DNA of 64,000 bases, from contig NZ_CP061291.1 of NCBI RefSeq assembly GCF_018687455.1, positions 806,001 to 870,000 of the forward strand, given 5' to 3'. Both the position numbers and the translations under genes were made by a program. Shown here in pieces: positions 45,694 through 55,083 of the stretch (its first letter is position 1; every line of letters begins with the position of its first letter). Origin of the DNA: Polynucleobacter sp. TSB-Sco08W16. Lineage in GTDB: Bacteria > Pseudomonadota > Gammaproteobacteria > Burkholderiales > Burkholderiaceae. The notes under the pieces were generated by a model. That model did not search any database, was not told where the DNA came from, and saw nothing but the letters and a program-made list of their open reading frames with translations.

Positions 45694-47757
45694 ATGGCTC
45701 AGCCATATGCACCATTACTCCAGCAGATGTTGCTGGAGTTTCAGAATCAACGTCTTGAATCAGCCGATCGGTTGGCTCGTGCAATATTAAAAGTAAATTC
45801 AAAGGATTTAATTGCTCTTCAAGTCCAGGGCTTATCCTTGGCAATGCAGGGCTTTAACTCTGAAGCTATTGAGCCGCTGAGCAAGGCTTCTAAACTTGAT
45901 CCTAAAAATCTGGAGCTTCTGGCAAATTTGGCTAAGGCACAACATAGTGCAGCAAGTTATATTGATGCCGCTAAGTCTTTTGAGAGGCTCAATTTCTTAT
46001 TGCCTGGTAATCCCCAGATTCTTACTGATATGGGGACATCCTATTCAAAAATTCGTCAGTACGAAAAGGCCGCTGTATGTTATCAAAAAGCCATTGAGAT
46101 TGATCAAAAATATTTCTTAGCATGGTCCAACCGGGGCAATTTGCTGGCTGAGCAGGGCTTTCCAGTTGATGCAATGCCTTGCTTTGAGCAAGCCCTTCAG
46201 TTAAATCCTAGTTATAAAGAAGCGTGGACCAACTACGGTAATGCATTGTTTGATTTAGGTCGCTTTGACGATGCCTGTAAGGCGCATGATGAGGCGTTGA
46301 GTCTGGATACTGGGTATGCGGAAGCTTGGTTTAATAAGGGCAACGCGCTCACCGAGTTAAAACAAGATGAGTTGGCTCTCATTCATTATGAAAAAGCCTT
46401 TAGATTAAAACCTAATATCCCTTTTTTAATTGGGCAATTTATTAATGCATTAGCACTCCAATGTAAATGGGAAGCGAGTGGGGAGTTAATTGAATCCGCC
46501 TTAAAGTTGGTTGCAGAAAGAAAATCTGCAGTACCGCCGTTCATCTTGTTGCAAACCCCGGCCTCTCTAGAGTTGCAAATGTTGGCTGCACAAACTTATA
46601 TTCGCAATCGCATAGCTTATGTAAGCGAGGATAACCTACCTGTTTTGCCTACAAGCCAAACAAAAAAAATCAAAGTTGGTTATTTTTCAACTGATTTCAA
46701 GGATCATCCGGTTGGCATTCTTATGGAGAATCTACTGAAGTTTCATGCTCGCTCACGTTTTGAGGTGATAGGATATTTTCTTAGCAAGCCATCTGAGGAT
46801 CAGTTGGAAACTAGACTAAGACAATCTTTCGATACGTCTATTGATTTATTTGGCATGCATGATGCAGAGGCGCATAAATTGATTCTTGAATATGGGCTAG
46901 ATATTGCCGTTGATTTAAATGGGCATACAGCTGGAGCAAGAACGGGGTTATTTGCACGAAAAATTGCGCCTGTGCAAATTAACTATTTAGGCTATGCGGG
47001 CACCTCAGGCGCTGATTTTTATGATTGTCTAATAGCGGATGAAGTGGCAATTCCAAGAGATCATCACGTGCATTACACCGAGAAAATTGCGTATTTACCA
47101 AATTCATTTTTTCCCGTAGATACCAGCATTTCTATTTCAGATTTGGGTAATCCCCCCTCAAGACATACTCAGGGTCTGCCTGAAACAGGTTTTGTATTCT
47201 CTTGCTTTAATAATTCATACAAAATTAGCCCTCAAATATTTGATGTGTGGATGAGATTGCTTAAGCAGGTCCCGGGGAGTGTTTTGTGGTTATCAAAAAC
47301 TTCTGATAAGGCAATGCTGAACTTGCAAAACGAGGCGCGGTCTAGGGGGGTTGAAGTTGATCGACTGGTCTTTGCCAATCGCGTGCCTGCAAGAAAGGAC
47401 CATTTGAGCCGTTTGCGTTTGGCAGACTTGTTCTTGGATACGCCAAATTACAATGCGCATGCAACGGCTGCTGATGCGTTATGGACGGGTGTTCCTGTTC
47501 TAACGCAGCTTGGGTCGACATTTGCAGGTAGGGTGGCTGCTAGCCAACTAAGCGCTCTTGGGTTAGATGAGCTCATCGTCAATTCGTCTGAGGAGTATTA
47601 CTCGAAGGCGTTGTCATTTGCTAAAGACCCTGAGGTTTTGTCTGCAATACGCAATAAACTTGAGGAAGGAAGGGCGACTGCTCCTTTGTTCAATACGCAG
47701 CAATACGTCAAAGAGTTAGAAGCGCTCTACTGCCAGCTTATAGAGCAAAAGATTTAG
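45694..47757 (+). CDS. TPR-GT41 glycosyltransferase, SPINDLY/O-GlcNAc-transferase-like
   Basis: The 687-residue cytoplasmic protein has tetratricopeptide repeats at about 5-270, with canonical units such as FLAWSNRGNLLAEQG and KEAWTNYGNALFDLGRFDDA, and a GT41 catalytic region at about 325-687. Counterparts of the human OGT active site are visible: His338 in DFKDHPVG, DLNGHTAGARTGLFARK, GTSGADFYDCLIADE, Lys510 in FNNSYKISPQ, and DTPNYNAHATAADALWTGVPV near 582. It should attach GlcNAc or another sugar to Ser/Thr of proteins. It ends by overlapping the dnaQ stop on the other strand. Substrates unknown. Confidence 0.9.
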   Translation: MAQPYAPLLQQMLLEFQNQRLESADRLARAILKVNSKDLIALQVQGLSLAMQGFNSEAIEPLSKASKLDPKNLELLANLAKAQHSAASYIDAAKSFERLNFLLPGNPQILTDMGTSYSKIRQYEKAAVCYQKAIEIDQKYFLAWSNRGNLLAEQGFPVDAMPCFEQALQLNPSYKEAWTNYGNALFDLGRFDDACKAHDEALSLDTGYAEAWFNKGNALTELKQDELALIHYEKAFRLKPNIPFLIGQFINALALQCKWEASGELIESALKLVAERKSAVPPFILLQTPASLELQMLAAQTYIRNRIAYVSEDNLPVLPTSQTKKIKVGYFSTDFKDHPVGILMENLLKFHARSRFEVIGYFLSKPSEDQLETRLRQSFDTSIDLFGMHDAEAHKLILEYGLDIAVDLNGHTAGARTGLFARKIAPVQINYLGYAGTSGADFYDCLIADEVAIPRDHHVHYTEKIAYLPNSFFPVDTSISISDLGNPPSRHTQGLPETGFVFSCFNNSYKISPQIFDVWMRLLKQVPGSVLWLSKTSDKAMLNLQNEARSRGVEVDRLVFANRVPARKDHLSRLRLADLFLDTPNYNAHATAADALWTGVPVLTQLGSTFAGRVAASQLSALGLDELIVNSSEEYYSKALSFAKDPEVLSAIRNKLEEGRATAPLFNTQQYVKELEALYCQLIEQKI

Positions 47758-48464
47758 CTCCCAGAGACGGCAGGGCTCCAAACAGAATCCTTCTTACTTG
47801 CTTTCATAATTTCAGACAATATCTTTTCATGCTGTTCAAGTTCATCTGAGTTTGCTGTCATGACCTTGAGATTGGTTGGCAACGGTTTGGTATGGCCAGA
47901 CGAGTCAGTACCAACTGTGTAATCAATCAAATCAATTGACAGGTCCTCTTGACCTCTAGTCATGGCAATATAGACTTCAGCAAGTAGCTGGGCATCTAAT
48001 AGCGCCCCGTGTAGGGTGCGATGTTCATTGCTAATTGAAAACCGCTCGCAGAGTGCATCTAAAGAATTGCGTTTACCAGGGAACATCTGGCGGGCATCTA
48101 ATAAAGTATCGATTACCTTTGAAGCAAGACCGCGAAAGGGAGGGCGCTTCAGGAGGGCAAATTCATTATCCAAAAAGCCCAAGTCAAAGGCTGCGTTGTG
48201 AATTACGATTTCAGCGCCATCGACGAACTCAATCAGCTGTTCTACGATATTACCGAAGAGAGGTTTATCCGATAAAAACTCTCTAGAGAGTCCATGAACT
48301 GCAAAAGCGCCGGCATCAATGTCACGCTCAGGATTAACGTAATAGTGAAAGGTGCGGTCTGTTAGGCGACGGTCGATAACCTCAACGCAACCAATCTCAA
48401 TGATGCGATCACCTGTAGCGGGATTTAAACCCGTTGTTTCCGTATCGAGAATAACTTGACGCAT
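47754..48464 (-). CDS. dnaQ: DNA polymerase III epsilon subunit (proofreading exonuclease)
   Basis: The 236-residue 3'-5' exonuclease has all DEDDh motifs: LDTETTGLNP (Exo I), VIHNAAFDLGFLDNE (Exo II) and the final His-Asp in LHGALLDAQLLAEVY (Exo III). The C-terminal tail should bind the alpha subunit. Its ATG overlaps the stop of the RND permease gene (TAATG), so it is coupled to an efflux operon. In E. coli dnaQ is divergent from rnhA; here both are on the minus strand with two efflux genes between. Confidence 0.95.
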   Translation of the reverse strand: MRQVILDTETTGLNPATGDRIIEIGCVEVIDRRLTDRTFHYYVNPERDIDAGAFAVHGLSREFLSDKPLFGNIVEQLIEFVDGAEIVIHNAAFDLGFLDNEFALLKRPPFRGLASKVIDTLLDARQMFPGKRNSLDALCERFSISNEHRTLHGALLDAQLLAEVYIAMTRGQEDLSIDLIDYTVGTDSSGHTKPLPTNLKVMTANSDELEQHEKILSEIMKASKKDSVWSPAVSGS

Positions 48465-51400
48465 TAGGTTCCTTCAAGCACTGACGCTGGAATGTCCATT
48501 GGACCATTGCCGGCGTATTTATCGAGGTAAAGGTAAATCACCGGTGTGATGATTAAGGTCACAAATTGAGAGAAGATCAAGCCGCCAGCAACGCTAATGC
48601 CAAGTGGTTGGCGCAGTTCAGCGCCGGCACCAATACCGAATGCAATAGGTAGTGCGCCCATTAGGGCAGCAAAGGTCGTCATCATGATGGGTCGGAATCG
48701 CAAAATACAGGCTTCACGGATTGCCTTCTCAGGTGTCATGCCTTGATTTCGTTGTGCATCAAGTGCAAAGTCAATCATCAAAATCGCATTCTTTTTGACG
48801 ATACCAATTAAGAGCAAGATGCCAATCGATGCGACGATTGTTAATTCAAATCCAAATAAGCGTAATGACAGAATCGCACCAATCGCCGCGGATGGTAAGC
48901 CGGCCAAAATGGTTAAGGGATGAATATAGCTTTCATATAGAACTCCCAAGAGGATATAGATCACTCCCAATGCCGCAAAAATCAGAATCAGTTGTCCAGA
49001 TTGGTTGCTCTTAAATACAGCAGCATCCCCTCCATAGCTGGTAATGATTGAAGGGGGCAAATCAATTTGCTTGGTGTACTCCTCAATTTTCTTGGTGGCA
49101 TCACCCAGGAAGACATCGGGAGCTAAGTTAAATGAGAGCGTAACCGCAGGAATTTGACCCTGATGATTTACTGCAGTGGGGCCTATTGTCCGGGTAAAGG
49201 TTGCAAGACTGGACAATGGGATTAACTTGTCGGTAGCGCGTCCTCGCACAAAGACTTTGTTCAGATCGGTTTCATATTGGCGGTCATCTTCTGAAGCCTC
49301 AAGAATGACGTAGTACGTATTTACTGGGGTGTAAATTGTGGAGACCTGTTTCTCACCATATGAGGTGTACAAGGCTGTACGAATATCTGCGATAGAAACA
49401 CCGGCACTGGCAGCCTTTTCACGATTGATATCAATCTTGACGTTCAGGCCCTTAAGTTGAGAGTCACTGGTGACGTCTCGGAACATTGGATCGGCGCGCA
49501 TTTTTTGCATGAGCTTATCCGCCCACTCATTAACACCTTCAAAACCAACGCTTTGCAAAATAAATTGGTAACGTGACTTACTATTTTTTCCGCCCAGCTG
49601 TAAGTTCTGAACGGGTCGCATGTAAACCTGAAGACCTGGTAACTCTTTGAACTTCGCACGAAGACCTTCCATTACCTTGGACATCTTTTGGCGATCGGCT
49701 TTATCTTTCAGAATAATGAAGATACGGCCTGTGTTGGTTCCAGAGCTTGCTCCTCCACCAACTACAGAGATAGAGCTAGCTACATTGGGATCTGTATTAA
49801 CGAGTTCAGCTGCCTGATCTTGTAATGCCAGCATCGCTTTAAAGGAAATATCTTCGGATGCTTCAGTGGTAGCCTGAATTTGTCCAATATCCTCTTCAGG
49901 GAAGAAGCCCTTAGGGCTATTAATAAACAATACTACGGTAATTACAAAAGTAGATACCGCCCCCCACAATACTTTTTTCCGGTTACGTAGAGCTAAATCC
50001 AAATAGTGAATATACGTTTTGAGCATCCAATCAAATAGTCGATCAAATTTTTTATTGATTGCGTATTCTTTGGCATGTTGACCGGGCTTAGGTAGAAAGC
50101 GACTGCATAACATTGGAACAACCGTCAGAGAGACGATAGCCGAAACAAGAATAGACAAAGATACAACTACTGCGAACTCTCTGAAAAGAAGGCCGATTGG
50201 CCCTGCCATAAAGAAGAGGGGAATAAACACCGCAACTAATGAAATCGAGATTGAGATGATGGTGAAGCCAACCTCTTTGCTGCCCTTGAGGGAAGCTTTA
50301 AGAGGCTCCATTCCTTCCTCAATGTAGCGCATGATGTTTTCAAGGACCACAATAGCATCGTCAACTACCAAGCCGACTGCCAATGTAATGCCTAGTAGGG
50401 AAATGTTATCAAGGCTGTAGCCCAAGAAGTAGAGCAAGAAGAATGCCCCAATCAAGGAAATCGGCAAGCTGATAGAAGGAATAATCGTTGCTGAAATGTG
50501 TTTTAAGAAAAGGAAAATAACCAGAACCACCAGAAGCACAGTTAAGGCTAGTGTGTAGTTCACATCATGAATTGCTTCAATAATGGATAAAGATCGGTCA
50601 TTTAGAAGTTGCAGTTTGACTGACTCAGGCATCTGCTTTTGCAATTGTGGAAGCAGCTCTTTAACGGATCTCACTACTTCAACAGTATTTGCGCTTGGCT
50701 GGCGCAAGATGGCAATTGCAATGGAACGCTCCCCATTAGCACTGGCTAGTGTTTTAACGTCTTCATAACTTTCACTGACATCAGCAATATCTTTTAAATA
50801 AATCGGTAGACCATTTTTTTGGCTAATGACTAAATTGCCAAATTCTTCTGGCCTCACTAATTGCGGATTAGCGTAAATCGTGATCGCCTGACGTGGGCCA
50901 TCAAGGACGCCCACAGGACTATTGGCATTGGATTTATTAATGGCAGTAGCGACATCATCCATTGTGAGATTGCGGTTTGCAAGCGCATCTGGATGAACCC
51001 GGACACGCACGGCATAGCGCTTTGCACCATAGACGAGGACTTGAGCTACGCCACTAATAGTGGAAATGTTGGGCGACAGCAAGTTTTCTGCGTACGCATT
51101 TAGATCTGACAGGTTTACAGAGGGTGAACTCATACGCACTACCAAGACTGGCGTATCAGCAGGGTTGACTTTTCGATATGACGGCGGAATCGTCATTTCA
51201 ATTGGCAAGCGCTTTTGTGCGCGCAGCAGAGCAGCTTGTACGTCTACTGCAGCCTTATCAATATCACGATCGTTATTAAATTCCAGCGTGATACTGGTGC
51301 TGCCCAAAAAGTTCGTTGAGCTAATGACGGTAATGCCGTCAATGGTAGAAAACTCTTTTTCTAGCGGCAGGGCTACTGAGGCAGCCATGTTCTCTGGTGA

Positions 51401-51562
51401 GGCACCGGGAAGCGATGCACTAACCGAGATGATTGGTGAGTTAAAGCTAGGAAGGGCAGCGACAGGAATTTTTAAATAAGCGACTGTGCCGGCAATGACG
51501 GTTGCTATTGAAAGCAATACCGTCATTACGGGACGCCGAATACATAACTCGGATAACGTCAT
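48464..51562 (-). CDS. RND multidrug efflux permease (HAE1, MdtB/MdtC-like)
   Basis: The 1032-residue inner-membrane pump has the twelve-helix RND plan: helix 1 at about 12-30, a first porter domain to about 335, six helices to about 540, a second porter/docking domain and six more helices. The proton-relay Asp pair lies in LAVGLVVDDAIVVLENI near 400-415. The N-terminal sequence LSELCIRRPVMTVLLS and the short size suit MdtB/C or related heavy-duty pumps. It overlaps the adaptor gene by four bases; no outer-membrane factor gene is adjacent. Confidence 0.93.
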   Translation of the reverse strand: MTLSELCIRRPVMTVLLSIATVIAGTVAYLKIPVAALPSFNSPIISVSASLPGASPENMAASVALPLEKEFSTIDGITVISSTNFLGSTSITLEFNNDRDIDKAAVDVQAALLRAQKRLPIEMTIPPSYRKVNPADTPVLVVRMSSPSVNLSDLNAYAENLLSPNISTISGVAQVLVYGAKRYAVRVRVHPDALANRNLTMDDVATAINKSNANSPVGVLDGPRQAITIYANPQLVRPEEFGNLVISQKNGLPIYLKDIADVSESYEDVKTLASANGERSIAIAILRQPSANTVEVVRSVKELLPQLQKQMPESVKLQLLNDRSLSIIEAIHDVNYTLALTVLLVVLVIFLFLKHISATIIPSISLPISLIGAFFLLYFLGYSLDNISLLGITLAVGLVVDDAIVVLENIMRYIEEGMEPLKASLKGSKEVGFTIISISISLVAVFIPLFFMAGPIGLLFREFAVVVSLSILVSAIVSLTVVPMLCSRFLPKPGQHAKEYAINKKFDRLFDWMLKTYIHYLDLALRNRKKVLWGAVSTFVITVVLFINSPKGFFPEEDIGQIQATTEASEDISFKAMLALQDQAAELVNTDPNVASSISVVGGGASSGTNTGRIFIILKDKADRQKMSKVMEGLRAKFKELPGLQVYMRPVQNLQLGGKNSKSRYQFILQSVGFEGVNEWADKLMQKMRADPMFRDVTSDSQLKGLNVKIDINREKAASAGVSIADIRTALYTSYGEKQVSTIYTPVNTYYVILEASEDDRQYETDLNKVFVRGRATDKLIPLSSLATFTRTIGPTAVNHQGQIPAVTLSFNLAPDVFLGDATKKIEEYTKQIDLPPSIITSYGGDAAVFKSNQSGQLILIFAALGVIYILLGVLYESYIHPLTILAGLPSAAIGAILSLRLFGFELTIVASIGILLLIGIVKKNAILMIDFALDAQRNQGMTPEKAIREACILRFRPIMMTTFAALMGALPIAFGIGAGAELRQPLGISVAGGLIFSQFVTLIITPVIYLYLDKYAGNGPMDIPASVLEGT

Positions 51563-52884
51563 TTTTTATCGCTAGTAGTTGTTGCAGCTGGAGTTGGGCT
51601 TGTTGCAGGGCTATTAACCGGCGCTGCACTTGATTTAGCTTCACGGGTTTTGCTACCTGGACGTAAATTCTGCTTTCCTTCAACTGCAATGCGATCACCC
51701 GCTTGAATTCCAGTAATGACAGAATTTCCCTGGTACTCATAAATCACCTTGATTGGCACTGAACTTGCCTTGCCATCCTTATCTAGGGTGTAAACAAATT
51801 TCCCGCGAGGATTAATCACAACCGCTTGTGACGGCACGGATAAGGCATCTTTCAGATCGCTAGCTACTAAAGAGACGCGCGCAAACTGACCCGGTAGCAG
51901 GGTCATTGAGTCATTGGGTATCTGCGCTTTAACTCGGACCGCTGCGATAGATGGGTCCACTTGGTTATCAACCACCAATACCGTGCCCTCATAAGTTTTC
52001 TTACTCGTATCACCAACAGTGACTTTGACCTTTAAGGGCTCACCATCAAGCTGATTCTCCAGGAGGGTGGGTATATCTTTCTCGGGAATAACAAATTGCA
52101 CGTTGATTGGATTGAGTTGCGTGATCGTTACCATTGCGCCAACGCTGGAAGTTGCAGTCGAGCTGGTAGAGGTAGAAACTACGTTGCTGGCCTGAACCAG
52201 TGAGCCGGGGAATACATTCACAATGCCTGCACGCCCATCGATAGGCGAACGAATGTAATCAAATGACAGCTGTACTTCAGCAGCTTTAGCTGCTGCTAAT
52301 GCTGCTTTCGCATTGGCAGAGGAGGTTTCTAAGCCTGCCTTGGAGATGAAGTTTTTGGCTACCAGCTCCTTAGCGCGTAAATACTGACTCTGAGCATCGT
52401 CTGCCAAAGCTTTGAGTTTTTCGTAGTTAGCCTTGTCGTTGCGATCGTCTAATTGGAACAGTAAATCGCCAGCCTTTACCTCTTGACCATCTTTCACCAA
52501 TATCTTGGCGACAGTATTGGTAATCATTGGGCGGATATCCACAATGCTGTTAGAAACAATAGTTCCCGTAGCTTCAATAATGAGGGGGATATCTTTTTTC
52601 TCAACAATAACGGAGGTGACTGTTACAGGACCACCCGCTTTATCAGCTGCAGGGAAAAAATAATCGTAGACCTTTGAGCCGGCGTATAAAAGAATTAAAA
52701 CCAAAAAAATGCGCCACTTAAATTTCAAAACAAATGCTTTTACTGTTGCGTAGTCAATTTTCTTAAGCTTATCTAATTGGGGTGAATATTTTTGCCACAA
52801 CGAGCACAAGTGGGCTTTGCCAACTGTTTTAAGTTGGCCTAGTTTGATGACTAGCTGATCCAGAGAAGATTCTATTTTTGACAC
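51559..52884 (-). CDS. RND efflux periplasmic adaptor (membrane fusion protein)
   Basis: The 441-residue adaptor has an unusual layout. About 54 polar, basic residues precede the single membrane anchor (about 55-72, WRIFLVLILLYAGSKVYDYF), so the N-terminus is probably cytoplasmic. The periplasmic part is standard: a lipoyl/barrel-sandwich start IIEATGTIVSNSIVDIRPM, a coiled-coil hairpin (about 145-200), SFDYIRSPIDGRAGIVNVFPGSLV, then beta-barrel and membrane-proximal domains, and a Ser/Thr/Pro/Ala tail. It is the first gene of the adaptor-permease-dnaQ unit. Confidence 0.92.
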   Translation of the reverse strand: MSKIESSLDQLVIKLGQLKTVGKAHLCSLWQKYSPQLDKLKKIDYATVKAFVLKFKWRIFLVLILLYAGSKVYDYFFPAADKAGGPVTVTSVIVEKKDIPLIIEATGTIVSNSIVDIRPMITNTVAKILVKDGQEVKAGDLLFQLDDRNDKANYEKLKALADDAQSQYLRAKELVAKNFISKAGLETSSANAKAALAAAKAAEVQLSFDYIRSPIDGRAGIVNVFPGSLVQASNVVSTSTSSTATSSVGAMVTITQLNPINVQFVIPEKDIPTLLENQLDGEPLKVKVTVGDTSKKTYEGTVLVVDNQVDPSIAAVRVKAQIPNDSMTLLPGQFARVSLVASDLKDALSVPSQAVVINPRGKFVYTLDKDGKASSVPIKVIYEYQGNSVITGIQAGDRIAVEGKQNLRPGSKTREAKSSAAPVNSPATSPTPAATTTSDKK

Positions 52885-52995
52885 AGTCTCGTTTTTCTAG
52901 GTTTTTTATGGTTTAAATGCAGTTTCTAGCGATTTTAAGGCTCACCCATTCTCTCATAAGACCGAAGGAAAAGCCTTGTCAGAAGACCATAAGCA

Positions 52996-53460
52996 CTAAG
53001 GTAAAAACTCCTCTACACCCTTATTGGCTAGCTGATCGGCCAACTCATTACCAGGGTGACCGTTATGTCCACGGACCCAATGCCACGAAATTTCATGATC
53101 TGGAATCAAAGCATCCAATTCTTGCCATAAATCAGAATTTTTGACTGGCTCTTTACTGACTGTCTTCCAGCCCCGTTTTTTCCAGCCCTCTAGCCATTCT
53201 GTAACCCCTTTTTGGACATATTGGGAGTCAGTCCAGAGTTCTATTGAGCTTCTTTGCTTTAAGGCGCGCAGAGCAAAAATAACAGCACTAATTTCCATGC
53301 GATTGTTGGTGGTGTGCTTTTCACCCCCATGTATATGCTTCTCATGATTTCCTGACCGCAATACAGCTCCCCAGCCACCAGGTCCTGGGTTCCCTTTGCA
53401 GGCACCATCGGTGTAGATCACGATATGGGGAGGGTGATGGGCTGGTTTGTGATGTGGCAT
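52996..53460 (-). CDS. rnhA: Ribonuclease HI
   Basis: The 154-residue protein degrades RNA in RNA-DNA hybrids. The four acidic catalytic residues are visible in [39 protein letters not shown] and NELADQLAN, with the basic protrusion [10 protein letters not shown] short His/Pro-rich N-terminal tail precedes the core. It follows the methyltransferase gene by nine bases on the same strand. Confidence 0.96.
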   Translation of the reverse strand: MPHHKPAHHPPHIVIYTDGACKGNPGPGGWGAVLRSGNHEKHIHGGEKHTTNNRMEISAVIFALRALKQRSSIELWTDSQYVQKGVTEWLEGWKKRGWKTVSKEPVKNSDLWQELDALIPDHEISWHWVRGHNGHPGNELADQLANKGVEEFLP

Positions 53461-53469
53461 AGCGCTAAT

Positions 53470-54267
53470 TTACTTGTTCTTTAATCTATTGCGTTCTGCA
53501 GCAGGGGCTAATTGAGTGATTGCGGGTACACGAAGCGGTTGAACCTGACCAATTAGTCTCATTCCTTTTTGACGTTTAATTGCCGAAACCAAAAAGACAG
53601 CTCCGAATATGGGCCACCAGCGATTTCCCATGGGCTCTAAAAAATCCATGCGAGTCATTGATGCTTCACCCTGCAGCGGCAATTTATAACAACCAAAGTG
53701 GCCACGATCTAAGGAGAAATTTAATAATTGCAGCCAATCTTTAACCCGGATGAGGCTAATAAATTGACCATCTCTAGGCAAGTAGGGGTTGCCGATAAGC
53801 CTGCTGAGATATTGTCTTGCCCCCCAGAGGCTGGCAGGATTAAAGCCTGAGATAACTAGACGACCCTCGGGACGCAATACACGATCGACTTCACGCAGAA
53901 TTTGATGGGGATCTGAAGCAAATTCCAGTACATGTGGCAGGACAATGAGGTCAATACTTTCATTGGCAAACGGCAGTTCAGTAGCATTACCTTCAATTGG
54001 GTGCCATCTAAAACGTGAGGCACTTTCTCGATTGTCATTGGTGTGCACCAAAAGTGCATGTAAAGGCATGCGATTCTCGCTAAGCGCATTCATTTGGGGC
54101 AAGCCAATTTGAACTGCATGAAAGCCAAAAACATCTGACACAATCTGATCAAAGCATTTTTGCTCCCAGCGGAGAACATACCTTCCAGGTGGTGATTGCA
54201 GCCATTTCTCCCATGAGCTCCATGGAGGTGCAGGCGTCTGCGAGGGGATGGGTGGGGTTGGTATCAT
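53470..54267 (-). CDS. SAM-dependent methyltransferase, YafS-like
   Basis: The 265-residue protein has a Methyltransf_11-type core: ELPFANESIDLIVLPHVLEFA near 85-105 and REVDRVLRPEGRLVISGFNP near 120. The usual glycine-rich SAM motif is replaced by FGFHAVQIGLPQMN, as in YafS-type proteins. Position between gloB and rnhA matches yafS of E. coli. Its ATG lies six bases from the divergent gloB ATG. Target unknown. Confidence 0.85.
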   Translation of the reverse strand: MIPTPPIPSQTPAPPWSSWEKWLQSPPGRYVLRWEQKCFDQIVSDVFGFHAVQIGLPQMNALSENRMPLHALLVHTNDNRESASRFRWHPIEGNATELPFANESIDLIVLPHVLEFASDPHQILREVDRVLRPEGRLVISGFNPASLWGARQYLSRLIGNPYLPRDGQFISLIRVKDWLQLLNFSLDRGHFGCYKLPLQGEASMTRMDFLEPMGNRWWPIFGAVFLVSAIKRQKGMRLIGQVQPLRVPAITQLAPAAERNRLKNK

Positions 54268-54273
54268 CGGACT

Positions 54274-55083
54274 ATGGATAAGAATACTTTATTGCAAGTT
54301 TGGCCCATTCCCGCTTTTGATGACAATTACATCTGGTGTATTCACGATGGACATTCTGCCTTAGTCGTTGATCCCGGTGATTCTGTCCCGGTTTTGGACT
54401 ATCTTGCAAAGCACCAGCTCAAACTCAAGGGAATTGTGATTACCCACCACCATGCTGACCATACCGGGGGGATTCTCAACTTACTGCAAGCCATTGACGC
54501 CAATATTCCAGTTTATGGACCAGCGGGTGACAATATCCCAGGCCGGACTCAAATTGCAAAAGAGGGCGACAAGATTGAAATTGCCTCGCCCCGAATTAGC
54601 CTAAAAGTTTACGAAGTTCCAGGCCATACCTTAAGTCACATCGCCTACTTTGCAAATATGCAGGCAAATGTAGTTGAGCCCATGCTCTTTTGTGGCGACA
54701 CTTTATTTGCCTCTGGTTGCGGAAGATTGTTTGAGGGTACGCCGACACAAATGACCCAATCCCTGGCGAAGTTTGCTGCATTGCCTAAAAACACCCTGGT
54801 GTATTGCACCCATGAATACACACTCTCGAATATTCGCTTTGCCCTTGCAGTAGAGCCTAATAATGTCAATCTGATCTCCTGGGCTGAGCAGGCAAAAGAA
54901 CTCCGCGATAAAGGTTTGCCAACTTTACCAACAACAATTGGACAAGAGCTACAGGTCAACCCTTTTATGCGCAGCGATCAACCCGAGGTAATTGCCTCAG
55001 CAAAATCAATCTCTGGTCAAGCAAATTTGCCAACTGCTGCACATGTATTGGCCATCATTCGCGCTTGGAAAGATAAGTTCTGA
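54274..55083 (+). CDS. gloB: Hydroxyacylglutathione hydrolase (glyoxalase II)
   Basis: The 269-residue metallo-beta-lactamase-fold enzyme cleaves S-lactoylglutathione in methylglyoxal detoxification. The metal site ITHHHADHTGG is complete, followed by the conserved His in VPGHTLSHIAYF and the Asp in LFCGDTLFASGCGRLFEGT. The late YCTHEYTLSNIRFAL and the C-terminal helical domain identify glyoxalase II. mltD follows with TGATG overlap. Confidence 0.96.
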   Translation: MDKNTLLQVWPIPAFDDNYIWCIHDGHSALVVDPGDSVPVLDYLAKHQLKLKGIVITHHHADHTGGILNLLQAIDANIPVYGPAGDNIPGRTQIAKEGDKIEIASPRISLKVYEVPGHTLSHIAYFANMQANVVEPMLFCGDTLFASGCGRLFEGTPTQMTQSLAKFAALPKNTLVYCTHEYTLSNIRFALAVEPNNVNLISWAEQAKELRDKGLPTLPTTIGQELQVNPFMRSDQPEVIASAKSISGQANLPTAAHVLAIIRAWKDKF

